NCBI GenBank assembly: GCA_900095095.1
Contig: FMBT01000310.1
Coordinates: forward strand, 186,001 to 250,000
Direction: 5' to 3'
DNA from: Fragilariopsis cylindrus CCMP1102
Taxonomy: Eukaryota > Bacillariophyta > Bacillariophyceae > Bacillariales > Bacillariaceae
Length of the DNA stretch: 64,000 nucleotides
Part shown: positions 21,124 to 30,504 of the stretch, one piece after another
How the letters are laid out: each line of letters begins with the position of its first letter
Numbering within the stretch: the first letter of the stretch is position 1
Notes under the pieces: generated by a model
Told to the model about the DNA's origin: nothing
What the model saw: the letters and a program-made list of their open reading frames with translations, nothing else
The model's database searches: none
Position numbers and translations under genes: made by a program

Positions 21124-22436
21124 TTAGAGGCGCTGTAATTCTTTTCTCCCCAAAACTGCCACTCGAAACCCACCGCTTTGAGCCAAAATTTTCTTCTCTG
21201 GTTCGGACAACGAGGTTAGCAACAAGGATTCAACATCGATGCCTTCCACACCGTTCGGGAGGATTGCCAATCCAAAAGATTTGCAAACGGATAGAAACCC
21301 ATCCATTTCTGCGTTGACATTGAATCCTTCGTGACCTATACTTAGATATAAAGCGTAACACTGATTACTCGCTGTTGATGCTATTGTTCCTGTCAATGCA
21401 TTGTTGTCGTCCATTTTGTCGTTTTTGGTTTTTAGGATAGTGGCTATTGTCTCGGCGAGTACTCTCCAAGATCCAGCATTATACGTTAGATCGGCACCAA
21501 TAACGAATGAGGCGCATTCGCTATAGTCCATGGAGGCAAGAATCCCCATTGTAGAGGTTCGGTTCTAATATTCAATTCTTTCAGTGATGTAGGATTGGTA
21601 CCAGCGATTTCAGCGTTAGTATCGTCACTACTATTAGTATAGTAGCAGTTTCGTCGAATATTAGATTCTGCCAATCGTAAAACTCCAGGATTTCCGTCAG
21701 TAGCTATGACAGATCTTGCTCCTAATTGTTGAGCTGCGATGCTACAAAGAGAAGTTCCACAACCAAGCTCAATAACATCTTGGTTCATCCAAAAGTTATT
21801 ATCATTCTCGTCTTTGCTGGTGGTGGATCCTCCTCGTCTTTGTCGTTCTCGCTGCTGCAATTCATCGACCATGGCATCTAAAAGTCGAGTCAAGAGCAAC
21901 CCACTATTCCAAACGGTCATACCAGTATTGCCACTCCCCCCTGCTTGTTGTTGCACGATGATTGTTCCGGGTTGACCACTGCTGCCATTATCGAATTTTT
22001 CTTTGCTAAGACTCCGGCACCGTTCCCTATATTTAGGCAACGGTATTACCCTTTCTGGCAACCCCATACACACCGAGCTATATGCTCCCGGAACAGCCGA
22101 TTCGCTCATCAGCGCTCCGTTTTGACAAATATTTTCGATATTGCTGGTGCCGGTGCCGGTGTCGCTGGTGCTGCCGCCGTTGTTGTCAATACCGTTTGTC
22201 ATCGTCGTCGCTATTGCAATGTAGGAACTCGCTGAAGAAAATACATCAGTTATAAAATCTTGACGCCCGATCATGTTGTTATCGGCTATTGTGATCTCAT
22301 GGAGATGAAGAAGAGATGAATGATGGTGGTGTATCGACGTCGACGTCGATATCGACCGCAATAACAAACCATGACAGACGGATAGCGACACTACTACGCA
22401 GAAGACTACTATTACTGAATCTATTTGGGAGAACAT
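21124..22436 (-). CDS. Family-16 (METTL21-like) protein methyltransferase
   Basis: Start taken at the ATG at 22436. An N-terminal hydrophobic segment (VIVVFCVVVSLSVCHGLLL) suggests a signal peptide or anchor. The methyltransferase core follows: GMTVWNSGLLLTRLL, motif I DVIELGCGTSLCSIAAQQLG, post-I VIATDGN, and the DXXY signature within VIGADLTYN, typical of lysine methyltransferase family 16 (PF10294). Between LNIRTEPLQWG and ILASMDYSECASFVIGADL the frame shifts by one base at a GGGG run (about 21545-21548); one more G restores a continuous family profile, giving about 435 residues. The substrate is unknown. The C-terminal part (LYLSIGHEGFNVNAEMDGFL) matches the substrate-side region of the family. 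The gene converges with the ABC transporter. Confidence 0.8.
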
Positions 22437-22807
22437 CACCAACGACGACGATTGAATAACATCTCTCGATAAAAGAAGTGAGCGATATTCACCTGTATCT
22501 TTGCATCTATGCTAACCGTGCCATCGTCTATCGACTGAAAGTCTAAAATAACAAAATTAGAAAATATCTTGATGTGTGCATGATTGTGCGTAAGTTGTAC
22601 GCGTCAACCCAGCTTTTCTGTCCGTCGTACGTCGGTGTATTTGTACAAAGTAGACAATGCTAATATACTATAGCATAGTAAACCAAACAGGTCAAGGAAC
22701 TAATATTATAAAGATAATACATACCACGACATAACGATAACACTATTTTAGGATATCATAATGCGATTTATTTCTCAAATTGTAATGTGTTTTAAAAACA
22801 AAACTGA
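22437..22807. other. Gap between two minus-strand genes
   Basis: About 370 bp holding the TSTD2-like gene's 3' region and the methyltransferase gene's promoter. It contains GTAC motifs near 22598-22647. No gene seen. Confidence 0.4.
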
Positions 22808-25003
22808 TTAATTTTTCGTTCCAGTCTTACTTTTCTTAGGATTTGATTCTCGTTCGGGATGATGAAAGAAGCAATCTTTTCTGACACATTCAGTTCCGAA
22901 TTGGCATAGCCGACGTTTCATTTTCTTCTTTTCCTTCCTTTCCTTTTTCTTATTAGCATGTCCTCCACCCCATTTCAACACTGAATCGGCAGCCTTGCCG
23001 GGGGCTTCGTGTTTGTCTTCATTTTCTGCCACCATAATAGGCTCGCTACCCCCATTGGTTACGGTCGGTGTTCTTTCATCCGATGCGGTCACTGATTTTT
23101 GAACAGCCTTGTTTTTTATTCCATTGTTTGTAAATTCGACCTCTTTAGCTAGCACAGTGATGTTTTCCTCTACACAAAGCGGACATCGAACCATCAATTC
23201 CTTTCCTGGGGTTTTATCGAGCTTAAGGGTCATGCATTTGACACACATCAGAACCGGTACTCCACAGGTCGAACATTTCTTTTTCCCTATGTATCGATCC
23301 CAAGCATCTTCACAGACGCAACACTTAGCAGGAAGACTACTATCGTCTTTCTGTTTTTGTTGCTTTCTCTTTTTCTGTTTTTTCATGTCTTGTTTTGAGA
23401 TGACCCCTCCATCTCCGTGTGGGTTGTCTACACTAACGGCTTCGCGTTTGTCAAAGACGAAATTTTTACCACGCCAAAATCCACCATCCTTAAATGTTTT
23501 TAAATATCGTTCGACGCCGCCTTGAAGTTGATATACCCCCTCGACTTCGTTTCCCATTTGTGATTTGAGATATGCACTAGCTCTTTCACATCGTATTCCG
23601 CCGGTACAGTACATCATTACTGTTTTATTCTTTAATTTTTCACGCGTTTCCTTTGTATTTAACCACGATTTGAAATCTGTCGATTTACGCATTTTTGGAT
23701 CGATGTATTCTGCACCAGTACCAGTCGACTTTGTCGTCGAATCATCATTGTTGTTTTCGGATTTTCCTAAAGAGCCCTTTGATTTTGACTTTGATTTAGA
23801 TTCCTGTTGTTGATTTTGTCCATCGAATCGACCCAGTATGGCCTCGTAATGATTGCGAACATCAATGACGACAGTGTTGTCCTTTTGTAGCATTGCGTTA
23901 AAATCCCTCGCATCTAAATGTGTACCACCTGCTCCACCAACATTATTTTTGGTATTAGTGCTGCTGTTATTATCCTTAGTATCGGTCAATGGTGCTTCAT
24001 CTTCACCGATATCATAAAATACTAATTCTTGGACGGGTAATATTTTGAATTCTGTGAAATGACGATCGGCAGGTAAATCATCAAAGTATTTAAAATCTGT
24101 ATTAGTAGAAAATACTCTTGAATCGAATCGTTTTAAATCTTCTGCAAAGTGTCGTAATGCAGCCTTCGCAGTACAATGTGTTGTATCAACAGCTGACAAC
24201 GTTGCATTAACACCTTCCGGTGCAACTCTAATCCGTCCACCAAGATTTCGATGACGAGCTATTGTAGATAAAAATGTTATAAGAAGTTGGAGTTGTCGAC
24301 GATCCCACATTTTACCTTTAGTTTTGATGTTATCATTATCGTTATCATTCTCACCAGCATTATTTGATGTGGTGTATTGATAGAATAGCACCAAAGATGA
24401 TTTAGGATTCTCTACTACTTGCTGATGTTGATTGTTTTCGTTATCACTACCTTTTACCGGAATCAGTTTTCCGGTGTTCGTGTAACTAATAGATGATTTA
24501 ATAAGTATGGCATTAGGGAACCATTTTCCAAGCGTTCTTACGCCACCTGTTTCACCATCAGCAACCGTCGTCGTCGTCGTCGTCGCGCTATTATTATTTT
24601 TGGCGTGACCATGTGACACTAGATCTTTTGATGGTTCCTTTGGAATATCAATCGGATCATAGGTTTTCATGCACTCAATACGAATACATTCTTCAGCTGC
24701 TTCGATATCGGTCTCGATATCGTCAATGTCGTCGTTGGGAACTTCAACGTCAATTTCTTTACTGGAATCGAGATTTTTTCCTTGTTGTGTTTTATTATCA
24801 TTACTTTGTTTCCTTTTTTTATTCTTTTTATTCAGAGCCTTTCGCTGTTGTTTGCTCAATCGCTTTGGTCGTTTGTTGTTTTCAACAACAACAACAACAC
24901 CGGTAGCATCCATTTTCGTTATCGTTTCGTTTTTTTCCTGGACGACGACGACATCATCATCCTTAGTGTCTGTTTCGTCTTCTTGAGTATTGCTCACCTC
25001 CAT
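22808..25003 (-). CDS. TSTD2/TrhO-like rhodanese protein with C-terminal zinc fingers
   Basis: Single exon, 731 residues. The first 150 residues are charged and disordered (KRLSKQQRKALNKKNKKRK, nuclear-signal-like). The UPF0176/TrhO N-terminal domain follows: SLVLFYQYTT, RNLGGRIRVAPEGVNATLS, FKYFDDLPADRHFTEFKIL. The rhodanese domain runs from DARDFNAMLQKDNTVVIDVR to the active-site loop MMYCTGGIRCERAS with catalytic Cys, then YQLQGGVERYLKTF. After it comes a Cys-rich module (CCVCEDAWDRYIGKKKCSTC, CVKCMTLK, VRCPLC) and a terminal CCCH-type finger (CQFGTECVRKDCFFHH). Bacterial TrhO hydroxylates tRNA uridine-34, and eukaryotic TSTD2 is poorly known. The added RNA-binding-type finger fits a tRNA-modification role. 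The rhodanese is interrupted by low-complexity inserts. The frame is intact. Confidence 0.88.
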   Translation of the reverse strand: MEVSNTQEDETDTKDDDVVVVQEKNETITKMDATGVVVVVENNKRPKRLSKQQRKALNKKNKKRKQSNDNKTQQGKNLDSSKEIDVEVPNDDIDDIETDIEAAEECIRIECMKTYDPIDIPKEPSKDLVSHGHAKNNNSATTTTTTVADGETGGVRTLGKWFPNAILIKSSISYTNTGKLIPVKGSDNENNQHQQVVENPKSSLVLFYQYTTSNNAGENDNDNDNIKTKGKMWDRRQLQLLITFLSTIARHRNLGGRIRVAPEGVNATLSAVDTTHCTAKAALRHFAEDLKRFDSRVFSTNTDFKYFDDLPADRHFTEFKILPVQELVFYDIGEDEAPLTDTKDNNSSTNTKNNVGGAGGTHLDARDFNAMLQKDNTVVIDVRNHYEAILGRFDGQNQQQESKSKSKSKGSLGKSENNNDDSTTKSTGTGAEYIDPKMRKSTDFKSWLNTKETREKLKNKTVMMYCTGGIRCERASAYLKSQMGNEVEGVYQLQGGVERYLKTFKDGGFWRGKNFVFDKREAVSVDNPHGDGGVISKQDMKKQKKRKQQKQKDDSSLPAKCCVCEDAWDRYIGKKKCSTCGVPVLMCVKCMTLKLDKTPGKELMVRCPLCVEENITVLAKEVEFTNNGIKNKAVQKSVTASDERTPTVTNGGSEPIMVAENEDKHEAPGKAADSVLKWGGGHANKKKERKEKKKMKRRLCQFGTECVRKDCFFHHPERESNPKKSKTGTKN

Positions 25004-25558
25004 CTTTTTGTGCTCGTCTTTGCTTGTGTTGCGTTGATTGTGTTTGTTTCAGATTTGTCTTTTAAATCCGTAAATATTGACGACAAGAAAAGAAATTGAA
25101 TTATTTTTTCTCGTCGGTGGTTTGGATGGTTGTATGTCATGCGACTCATTTCTATATTAAGATTAAAGTTACTATCCACGAATCAATCGGTCAGTTGCAC
25201 GACTGATGATGTAGGAATAAAGAGATTCGAAGATATTGTTTTTGACACAAACGAGAGATGAGATCTTCGCCTATTCCTAATAATCCCTTGAAGGTACAGT
25301 ATGTTTGTTGGTTCGAAATTGATAGGACATACAGTAGGACATGACATTGAACATTGTATTGTCGCTCTTTCACAGTAATTGATAGACCATCTCATAAAAT
25401 AGAAAGGAAACGCAACCTTCATTCATAATAGTCAGAATCAACACAACACAACACAACACAACAAAATTAATCGTAACAAACATATTCATAATCATAACAT
25501 AATCATAATCATAATCATAACAAGTCTCAATCCTACAACAAACATTTCAGATTTCATC
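25004..25558. promoter_or_regulatory. Divergent promoter gap with two microsatellites
   Basis: 555 bp between the TSTD2-like gene and a plastid-type gene. Just upstream of the plus-strand start there are a (CACAA)n run at about 25440-25463 and a (CATAAT)n run at about 25484-25519, probably in the 5' untranslated region. They leave no ATG upstream of 25559 in that leader that I can support as a start. Confidence 0.5.
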
Positions 25559-26425
25559 ATGAGCAAGACGAAACCAATAACAACGTTAGTAACACCACCA
25601 GCTTCGTTCCGTCATGACAACATACTCGCCATTGTCATCCTTGGGGTAATCTTTTGTATCCAATGTTGTGATCAATCTTTTGTTGTAAATGCATTTACTG
25701 GCCTCCATCATCATCATCATCATCATCGTGCTTACCAAGGGGTCACGAAATTATCTCCTGTTCCTACTATCATATCTTCGACATCAACAGCACCACGAAC
25801 AACAAGAACTGTATCTTTGCAAGGTTTTTTCGGTGGGATGTTTGGGAAAGAGGTGGTTGATCCAAAAAAAGACGAAAAAAAGGATAAAGTATTAGCGGAA
25901 TATGATATCGGAACATTCAAGGATGTTGATGTACAATTTGAAAGTATGTCTGACTATATTGTCAACAAGTGGGCACCACTATTTCTGACAGGAAGTATTA
26001 AATTAACTACTGATGTTGAGCTTGTAAAACTTCCACCTAACAGCAACAACGTTGCGGGATGTCAATTAATTTTCAAAAAGAGCGATACCGGTTACGTAAG
26101 TAAGAGTGAGGAGGGAGAAGGATCATATGCAACATCGACGACGGAAGCAACAAAAGGATCGTATCAACCCCCACCGTCGACAGACAATAACAGCGACAAC
26201 AGCAACGACAACAGCAATGGCGATTCCAAAAAGACGACAAAAAATAAGGATGAAAAAAAGCAGGGTGGAGTTGAGGTATTAGTAGAAAAACTAGCATCAT
26301 CATCGTTGCAAGTCCGAGCGAAGAGATGTGAGGTAGATGATGACACTATGATCAAAGAAATGAGCGAGGAAGTAATCATTCAAGAACTAAAAAAGGCGAT
26401 TGGTGTTTGGAAGAAAAAAAGTTAA
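25559..26425 (+). CDS. Unknown plastid-targeted protein (NAF presequence)
   Basis: 288 residues, single exon. A hydrophobic segment (AIVILGVIFCIQCCDQSFVV) is followed by NAF then a basic/hydroxylated stretch, resembling the diatom bipartite plastid signal in which cleavage precedes a Phe (ASAFAP motif). A poly-His run of seven comes from CAT repeats. The mature part starts near LQGFFGGMFGKEVVDPKKDE and has a conserved-looking segment, EYDIGTFKDVDVQFESMSDY, then IVNKWAPLFLTGSIKLTTDV. A low-complexity insert (NNSDNSNDNSNGDSKK) follows, then a C-terminal helix EMSEEVIIQELKKAIGVWKK. I do not recognise the family. Inferred location: plastid stroma. Confidence 0.75.
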   Translation: MSKTKPITTLVTPPASFRHDNILAIVILGVIFCIQCCDQSFVVNAFTGLHHHHHHHRAYQGVTKLSPVPTIISSTSTAPRTTRTVSLQGFFGGMFGKEVVDPKKDEKKDKVLAEYDIGTFKDVDVQFESMSDYIVNKWAPLFLTGSIKLTTDVELVKLPPNSNNVAGCQLIFKKSDTGYVSKSEEGEGSYATSTTEATKGSYQPPPSTDNNSDNSNDNSNGDSKKTTKNKDEKKQGGVEVLVEKLASSSLQVRAKRCEVDDDTMIKEMSEEVIIQELKKAIGVWKKKS

Positions 26426-26838
26426 TAGTGAACGAAAAGAAAATAATTTTTCTCTAAAATGGACCACAAAAAAAATGATAATATACCAGAACCGACTTCG
26501 TGATGTAAAAAAAGGTAGAAATAAAATGCGTGTGCTAGAAAATATATATTAACTGCATTACTAAAGTTTTTGTTACTGTATTAGTAGATAGATGGAATGG
26601 AAAAGAGTAGAATACACGTTGTCGTGTCGTACCGTTCGAATGTTTTGTTAGTATATAGAGGAGCTTGGACTTCTAATAAATAAATATGTCCCACACAAAG
26701 TACTGTACTGTACAATCAAGCACCGCAACGGTGACGACAAACAACTAAGTAGATTGCAATATTGCGAGAAAAATCGCACTGAGCTTTGTTCGAAACAAAG
26801 GACAATAATACTGTGCTTTGTTCAATAATACCGACACG

Positions 26839-27386
26839 ATGACACAAGCAAAGATGGATGATAGTAAACGTCCACCCGCATACGATATTGATAGTGATCA
26901 TGGTCGCAATAACAAGAAATTGCAACGAAGAAGGCGGAGGCCGTCGCGAAGAAGGTAAGAATTGAGGAACGGGACGAAGCGAAGAAGGTGGAGGCCAACG
27001 CGAAGAGGGTGAGAATTGAGCAACAGAACAAAGCGAGGAAGGTCAGCACGATGACACAAGCAAAGAAGATGGATGATATAGGACGTCCACCCACAAACGA
27101 TATTGATAGCGAACGGTACAAGGCGAGGAAGGCGAAGAGTACAATGAAATATGTGAATTTATGGAACTACTACAAAGCTTACGGAAACTCATGGAGTGTG
27201 ATTTCTAGGGAGTGTTGCCAATCGAAAATAAAATGGGACGCACTTCGACAGAGATTTGGAGGGGGTGCATTCAGAAAGTTTGTAGCAGATAAATGCGGTC
27301 ACGACGCTTATTTCTTCGTGCTCCGCAATTGCACCTGTCGTGTATTCTTTCAGTTTTTTCAACGCGTTGGCGAAGTTACGCTGTAA
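26839..27386 (+). pseudogene. Charged repeat ORF with internal duplications, frame-disturbed
   Basis: A 65-bp segment coding MTQAKMDDSKRPPAYDIDSD at 26839 recurs at 27051 as MTQAKKMDDIGRPPTNDIDS, a spacing of 212 bp. Between them, units coding KKAEAVAKKVRIEERDEA and KKVEANAKRVRIEQQNKA repeat with a period of 57 bp. The two MTQAK copies are in different frames, so no single frame reads through. Downstream (about 27140-27310) the frame codes MKYVNLWNYYKAYGNSWSVI and KWDALRQRFGGGAFRKFV, possibly a small helical DNA-binding fold, though this is only an impression. It overlaps minus-strand coding-like sequence from 27189. Probably a decayed or mis-sequenced local gene. Confidence 0.4.
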
Positions 27387-27693
27387 GGTAGGGAACAACG
27401 CCTGCATTTCGTCTAAATCTTCTTTTTGTTGATTGAAAATTACCATCTTCATGTTTAAGTGGCTAACATTTGCCTCATGACGCTGAATGAATTTGTGTTT
27501 GGTAGTAGGAAGATTCATCCGACTCTTCAGTTATATCCGCGATCAACGTCGTTTGAGAAGTTGGATGTTCCTCGGCATTAGCCTTCAACACTCTTCCTTC
27601 AATGCTGTTTGTGTTAAAGCCTTCCAAGTAGCTATACTCAGGATTTAGAGCCGAAGAAATCAAGGCCTTTCGTCTGCTTTCGGGCGATGTCAT
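27189..27693 (-). CDS. Small unknown protein, two overlapping frames
   Basis: Two minus-strand frames look like successive parts of one product. The first has SPESRRKALISSALNPEYSY and EGRVLKANAEEHPTSQTTLI ending in an acidic ITEESDESS. The second continues with HKFIQRHEANVSHLNMKMVI and LDEMQALFPTLQRNFANALK, an amphipathic helical stretch. They are one base out of register near 27500-27515. No family recognised. Overlap with the plus-strand feature leaves the true coding strand for 27189-27386 uncertain. Confidence 0.4.
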
Positions 27694-28818
27694 AGAAACA
27701 GGGAGTTTGCGGTCGTTTAGCTTCTATATGGCGGCATTGATTGGAAAATAGGACATGATATTGGAATTGGAATTGGGATTTACTGATATCAACTTTCGAG
27801 AAGTTTAAGGAAAAGCTTTTTGACTTTGCAAGAGATAGAATTGTGAGCAAATAAAGAGAGGAAATAATTTCCAGGGTCAAAGAGTGTTCTCATACAGTGT
27901 TCTCATATATACACAGTGCTTGTGTGAGGAGATCCTTTAGCGATAGAAAAAAAAACGGAAGTCATGGTTTCAGTTCCTTTTCATGTAAATTATTTTTGAG
28001 TTTGTTTTGTTTCGATTTATGTTTTTGTGTTGGTGAAAAATTAAAAATAATCAAAAAAATAGTTGTTTTTGACTTTTTATTTTTTTCGATTGATTCATTC
28101 GATTGATTCTTGATTGTTTGATTGATTATTATTTATTTGATTGAATCTTACATTCGATTGATTCGATTCCCGCAAGATAAAATAAAATACAGTATTTCCT
28201 CTGCCAGAAGAAGTACGCCTGCCTTCATCATTATTATGGCGAAACCGAAAAATTCGTGCCAAAAGCGTGCTAGACATAGACACGAATCTTTGTTCTCTGA
28301 ATTCTAAAGCAGCCACACACTTAATAGGAGTTGCAGATGCTACGTACTGTAATAGAATCTTGACCATGAGGGGCGTGCTTGACACAACTTCCAAACGACC
28401 TATGTCAAGAGTGTGAATTGCATGCTTGGTGTGTGAGCTGCACAACTTCCAAACGACCCTCACGAGCCTCTCTTTTGTCAACTTAATCGACCATACGAGA
28501 TCTCTATCATTTAAGAATTCTGTTCATCTCGATGATGGCTGCTGGCAACAAAGATTTTGTAAAAGCGTGTAAGGTATATGCTCGTAACCCTCTTTCACCT
28601 GGGGCGGGATGAAAAAGATTTGTTGAAACTTTAAAGCTCCACAGTACGCTTTTTTACGGTTGATGTGGTGGGTTTTTCTTCTTCTATAAAAACATACGCT
28701 TTTTCTCGGTTGATGTGGTGGGTTTTTCTTCTTCCATAAAAACAAGAGCGATAGATTTTTTACTGTACACTGAAAGACAAGAAGTTACAACTAGAACAAG
28801 CAAACAAATAAGAACATC
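27694..28818. other. 1.1-kb gene-poor stretch
   Basis: No supported gene. It contains TTGATTGATT-rich sequence at about 28085-28165, a GTTCTCATA duplication near 27883-27908, and a 50-bp tandem repeat at 28645-28744 immediately upstream of the next gene. A minus-strand open frame at 28095-28481 has no recognisable content. Confidence 0.45.
28645..28744. repeat. 50-bp tandem duplication in a promoter region
   Basis: Two copies starting tacgct at 28645 and 28695 share ggttgatgtggtgggttttt followed by cttctt and ataaaaac, differing at about four positions. They lie 75-175 bp upstream of the ATG of the helicase-associated-domain gene, so they may lie in its promoter or leader. Confidence 0.85.
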
Positions 28819-30339
28819 ATGACAACAGCGATAACTTCAAGTAGTACCGAACACAAAGGTTACCATGGTGGTAACAGTGGTGTTCACGGCTTACACTTGC
28901 TTTCTGCTGTCGTTGATACATATACCGGTGTGAATCAACAGGTAATCGGCTATCAGCAGTCAACCTTCCCTGAAAAGACACCTCTTGCATTTTCGGCTCC
29001 TTCTGATATCCCAAACATTAAAAATTGTACCTATGGTCGCCTACTTGCAGACATTGACTTTTTGACGAAGTCTGGTCGATCCTTTCCGACAGCAGCTATG
29101 CGTAGTCCTTCTCTTCAAGAAAAAGGACGTGGTGCTGGTAAGCTTAAGAGCCACATCCCAGTTCGAATCTCTCATCCTACTAAAGTATCTGCTTATAGGA
29201 GCGCAGTTGTTGCAACCCGGTCTCAGATTGGACCACACTTCGTACAGCCTGTCACTAAAGCCTTGAACATTACCAGACCAGAGTTGGTGCTACCGTCATC
29301 CTCAGATAATATGGCAACTTCTAGTAGCAGTTCCGAGTCGGACGCTATGGCACAGACGCTGTCACAGATCCATCAGAAGCGCTTTCTCGAAGGCAGACCA
29401 AGCCTTCATTCACAAACACAGATTCAAATGCTCCCCCAATTCTATCAACATCATCGCCGATCTCTTCCGATGGCTTCTACTACAGTTGGTGGTATTCTGT
29501 CTTCCAATCAACGACGAGAACTACCTCAAGGTCCGACAGAGAAGGAAGGCGCTAACATATCCATCAAGCATGGATATAGCAACATCATAACTCGCTGTGA
29601 CTATAATTTGAATGGGAATGATATCAAGAACAACATCAAAATTGATGATGTTGCTACTGCTACTGCGTCCATCATGGCTGAAAAGGTCCCCGTCACGGCC
29701 TTCATGGCAAATGGAAAACGTGTGATGACAAAACAATGCACTGTAGAACTCAACTACATCAAACACAAGGCTGTTCCAACGAGGGAAAAATGGATGGGTA
29801 GATTTTCAGAAATAGTTGAGTTTAAAAAGAAGTACGGGCACAGTGAGTAACTTTATTGTTGTTGATGATGTTTATGTTGATACATGCTCGTTCCAGCTAC
29901 ACTGTATTCGTCAAACAATCACTCACTCAAATTTGTTTCATTCATACATATTACAGCTAAAGTCCCTCATAACTTTCCAGACTCTCCTAAATTGGCAGAA
30001 TGGCAGAAATTCCAACGGCAGCAACGTAAACTCTTTGTAAAAGGCAAACATTCACAGCTCACTCCGGAACGAGTTATTATGTTGGAGAAGATTGGTTTCG
30101 TTTGGGAAGCACGGATTGATGCATGGGAGTCGCACTATGTAAATTTGAGGCGTTTCAAGGAATCAAATGGACATATATACGTACCGGTTGCTAGTACCGT
30201 ACTGAGTCAATGGGTCAAGCGACAAAGAAAACAATACAAGAAATATGAAAACGGACAAGACAGCTCATTAACGTCGGATCGAGTTGAGCGCCTGAATCGA
30301 TTGGGGTTTATATGGGATGGACGCCACCTTACTGAATAG
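28819..30339 (+). CDS. Protein with two helicase-associated (HA) domains
   Basis: Two exons, join(28819..29842, 29957..30339), 468 residues. The donor gtgagt at 29843 and acceptor cag at 29954-29956 rebuild codon T in YGHTKVPHNF, matching the HA-domain consensus. HA1 spans WMGRFSEIVEFKKKYGHT to TPERVIMLEKIGFVW; HA2 spans WESHYVNLRRFKESNGHIY to SDRVERLNRLGFIWDG. The first 320 residues are disordered (Ser, Gln, His). HA domains (PF03457) are small helical domains, known from bacterial helicase-like proteins and greatly expanded in diatoms. They are thought to bind nucleic acid, and the diatom copies usually lack a helicase, as here. Nuclear DNA binding is an inference. Confidence 0.88.
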
Positions 30340-30504
30340 AGACTGATACTGATGATAGAATATAACAGGGATGATACGAAGAATATTATAATTCCTCTGT
30401 ATATTAATTACTTAATAGTTTATTGTATTTTTAAACTGTATTTTTTATATCCATGTTTTATATCTAATCACATATAATATATAGATCAAAATGAAAATGG
30501 TCTG

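Noticed and set aside
24613-25099. Long plus-strand open frames rich in Phe/Leu/Ser opposite the TSTD2-like gene
   Set aside because: They are the antisense of Lys/Asn/Asp-rich coding sequence; composition is explained by the real gene on the minus strand.
25707-25730. Poly-histidine run that could be taken for an affinity tag or vector sequence
   Set aside because: It is coded by a CAT repeat, one of many trinucleotide repeats in the window, and sits in a natural presequence.
28095-28481. Minus-strand 128-residue open frame
   Set aside because: Composition follows the GATT repeats and no conserved segment is seen.
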